62,876 bases of DNA from Tubiluchus corallicola (lineage: Eukaryota; Priapulida; Priapulimorpha; Priapulimorphida; Tubiluchidae): the NCBI GenBank assembly GCA_030141605.1, contig JAQGDQ010000365.1:170643-233518 (forward strand). The letters are read 5' to 3'. The notes beneath the pieces are model-generated. The model worked only from the letters and a program-made list of their open reading frames with translations. It was not told the origin of the DNA and searched no databases. The translations under genes were made by a program, and so were the position numbers. Position 1 is the first letter of the stretch. Each line of letters begins with the position of its first letter. Shown piece by piece: positions 61,166 to 62,876 of the stretch.

Positions 61166-62401
61166 ATGATGCAGTTAATAAATAATAAATACTCTATTCA
61201 AGGTATTGATTTGGGTGGACTAGCCAAAGAGTTTGGAACACCGCTTTATGTATATGATGCTCAAAAAATAAAAATGCAAGTAGATGCTTTAAAGAATACC
61301 TTCTCTAAACAAAAACTAAAAATAAAGTATGCCTGCAAAGCACTAACTAATATTTCTATTTTAAAGTTAATGAAAAAATATGGTGTAGGGTTAGATGCTG
61401 TTTCTATTCAGGAAGTGCAACTGGGATTGAAAGCAGGTTTTGAACCGAAAGAAATTTTATATACTCCTAATGGTGTCTCTTTTAGTGAAATAAAAGAAGC
61501 TGTTGATTTAGGAGTAGTTATGAATATAGATAATATATCTATTCTTGAGCTTTTTGGGCATGAATATCACGATAAAATTCCCATTTGCATACGGATAAAT
61601 ACCCATATTATGGCAGGTGGAAATCATAAAATTTCTACTGGACACATAGACTCAAAGTTTGGCATATCTATTTTCCAGCTTCGCCATGTGTTGCGGATTG
61701 TAAAGAGTTATAATCTCAGAGTAGTAGGGGTGCATATACATACGGGTTCTGATATTCTAGACATGAGTGCTTTTAATAGTGCTACAGAGGTGTTATTTGA
61801 TGTTGCTGAAAAATTTCCTAATTTAGAATTTATAGACTTTGGAAGTGGATTTAAGGTAGCGTACCATGAACAAGATGTAACGACAGATATTAATAAATTG
61901 GGCAAGACACTCTCAAAATCATTTAATGATTTTTGTGAAAAATACGGAAAACCTTTAGAAATGTGGTTTGAACCTGGAAAATTTCTTGTGAGTGAAGCAG
62001 GATATTTCTTAGTTACAACTAACGTAATAAAAAATACACCATCATCTACGTTTGCGGGAGTGAATTCAGGATTAAATCATCTTATACGTCCTATGATGTA
62101 TGATGCTTATCATGATATTGTTAATGTTTCCAATCCTAAAGGAGCTAAAAGAATTTATAATGTAGTGGGCTATATATGCGAAACAGATACTTTTGGAATA
62201 GATAGAAAAATAGCCGAAATACGTGAAAGAGATATTTTAGCAATAAAGAATGCGGGAGCGTACTGTTTTTCTATGGCATCTAATTATAATTCTCGCCTTC
62301 GTCCTGCAGAAGTGTTAATTTATAATAAAACTCCATATTTAATACGAAAAGAGGAAACCTTAAGTGATCAGCTAACTAACCAAATAGAAATTGAAATATA
62401 A
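61166..62401 (+). CDS. lysA: Diaminopimelate decarboxylase
   Basis: This 411-residue fold-type III PLP enzyme converts meso-diaminopimelate to lysine. The PLP lysine is K58 in YACKAL. HIHTGSDI, the EPGKFLVSEAGY motif and the catalytic Cys in VGYICETDTFG complete the active site. There are two adjacent ATG codons, and the first is used. It sits between mazG and a small ferredoxin, abutting the latter. Confidence 0.93.
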   Translation: MMQLINNKYSIQGIDLGGLAKEFGTPLYVYDAQKIKMQVDALKNTFSKQKLKIKYACKALTNISILKLMKKYGVGLDAVSIQEVQLGLKAGFEPKEILYTPNGVSFSEIKEAVDLGVVMNIDNISILELFGHEYHDKIPICIRINTHIMAGGNHKISTGHIDSKFGISIFQLRHVLRIVKSYNLRVVGVHIHTGSDILDMSAFNSATEVLFDVAEKFPNLEFIDFGSGFKVAYHEQDVTTDINKLGKTLSKSFNDFCEKYGKPLEMWFEPGKFLVSEAGYFLVTTNVIKNTPSSTFAGVNSGLNHLIRPMMYDAYHDIVNVSNPKGAKRIYNVVGYICETDTFGIDRKIAEIRERDILAIKNAGAYCFSMASNYNSRLRPAEVLIYNKTPYLIRKEETLSDQLTNQIEIEI

Positions 62402-62647
62402 ATGGCATTAAACCATAACGATAGTTATTTCTTTTCATCGAAGCAAATGACTGGCTGCAACTATTGTGTAGAAAAGGCAAGTGATTATTGGAGGATATCA
62501 AAAAAAGATGGACGAAGCGTGCTATTGGATTCAGTAAACAAAAAAGGATTTTTTATAAAAAAGATTTATTTAAATAACGATTGGGAGCGTTTAAACAAAA
62601 CAGCAAAATTGTGCCCTGTCAATATTATCCATGTTAAAAAAGTATAG
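62402..62647 (+). CDS. Small ferredoxin-like iron-sulfur protein
   Basis: This 81-residue protein has a CxxC at GCNYCVE (C19, C22) and a distant Cys-Pro in LCPVNIIHV, the pattern of monocluster [4Fe-4S]/[3Fe-4S] ferredoxins. The first motif lacks the third Cys usually found as CxxCxxC, so only three candidate ligands are visible. Its ATG begins directly after the lysA stop, so it is in the same operon. The partner is unknown. Confidence 0.65.
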   Translation: MALNHNDSYFFSSKQMTGCNYCVEKASDYWRISKKDGRSVLLDSVNKKGFFIKKIYLNNDWERLNKTAKLCPVNIIHVKKV

Positions 62648-62677
62648 TAGTATAGTATAATAAGATGTAGAGTAAAG

Positions 62678-62761
62678 TGCCCAGAAAAGGACTCGAACCT
62701 TCATGCTCTTAAGAGCACTACCCCCTCAAGGTAGCGTGTCTACCAATTTCACCATCTGGGC
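62678..62761 (-). tRNA. tRNA-Leu (GAG)
   Basis: The 84-base gene on the minus strand starts GCCCAGATGG and ends CTGGGCA, with a seven-base acceptor stem. The anticodon arm is CTACC-TTGAGGG-GGTAG with anticodon GAG. A long variable arm (GTGCTCTTAAGAGCAT) marks it as class II leucine. The T arm has GGTTCGAGTCC. The 3' CCA is not encoded. Confidence 0.93.
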
Positions 62762-62773
62762 TTTTGAAAAATG

Positions 62774-62781
62774 CAAAGATA
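62774..62781 (-). promoter_or_regulatory. -7 promoter element for tRNA-Leu
   Basis: TATCTTTG on the minus strand, 12 bases before the 5' end of the tRNA, the expected distance for a direct promoter. Confidence 0.65.
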
Positions 62782-62801
62782 ACGAAATTTGGATTTATAG
62801 C

Positions 62802-62876
62802 CTAATTTATTTGTGTGGATTTTGTGGCTCTTAGCATTTCTTTTTTCCCTCTTATAGGTCCTTGCAGTTTTTCTAC
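62802..62876 (-). CDS. Possible C-terminus of a gene running off the window
   Basis: On the minus strand the frame is open from the window edge to TAG at 62802-62804 and reads VEKLQGPIRGKKEMLRATKS before the end. Only 24 codons are visible. It could be the end of a real gene that precedes the tRNA, or chance. I do not recognise it. Confidence 0.3.
   Translation of the reverse strand, partial: VEKLQGPIRGKKEMLRATKSTQIN

Overview
The window is AT-rich DNA (roughly one-third G+C by eye) from a member of the Bacteroidota. The lineage call rests on several signs: a SusC/SusD pair, TonB-dependent receptors with carboxypeptidase-like N-terminal domains, a GSCFA protein, a DUF1573 protein, Bat (aerotolerance) genes, DUF721, lipoproteins with short lipoboxes, and at least fourteen copies of the Bacteroidota -7 promoter element TAnnTTTG placed just upstream of genes. 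No phage, insertion sequence, CRISPR array or rRNA operon is visible. One tRNA gene, Leu(GAG), lies near the right end.

Layout. 1-406: 3' end of a surface-type protein. 925-8835: a GltD-like FeS flavoprotein next to single-chain pyruvate:ferredoxin oxidoreductase (ferredoxin-based, at least partly anaerobic carbon metabolism), then an M3 peptidase lipoprotein and a DUF1573 protein. 8845-12340 (minus): galE, DUF445, GSCFA and metF in one tight run. 12447-17023 (minus): serA, then a signalling-transport operon of an SLC13 permease, a cyclic-nucleotide-domain histidine kinase and a receiver-only regulator. 17172-21871: orphan thiS, pyruvate kinase, gyrB and dCMP deaminase. 21888-24144 (minus): a secreted unknown, ornithine aminotransferase (broken frame) and an alkyltransferase-like protein. 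24302-28919: patatin-BamA fusion, folK, uvrC. 29027-37589: TonB receptor, TPR protein, tyrA with an aminotransferase, HtrA protease, ComEA-like protein, NlpC/P60 lipoprotein. 37791-42506: SusC/SusD. 42726-46611 (minus): lspA and ileS. 46928-49740: a decayed Bat locus. 49755-54012: AraC regulator, two related lipoproteins built from one repeated domain, and a secreted helical protein. 54051-57645: two glycosyltransferases and a YfcC-type carrier. 57789-62647: CoA-binding protein, metallophosphatase, DUF721, a Rieske-like lipoprotein, mazG, lysA and a small ferredoxin. A tRNA and a partial gene close the window.

Three points stand out. (1) At least eight genes carry single-base frame breaks although both sides still read as conserved protein. 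Four breaks fall on runs of exactly six A in the coding strand, and one on a perfect A AAT TTA heptamer. Sequence error is the simplest explanation, but gene decay or recoding must be excluded. (2) Isoleucyl-tRNA synthetase has its HIGH signature rearranged to GIHH, the form linked to extreme mupirocin resistance. (3) Two adjacent lipoproteins contain three copies of a domain I do not recognise and share a 45-bp identical tract, suggesting recent gene conversion.
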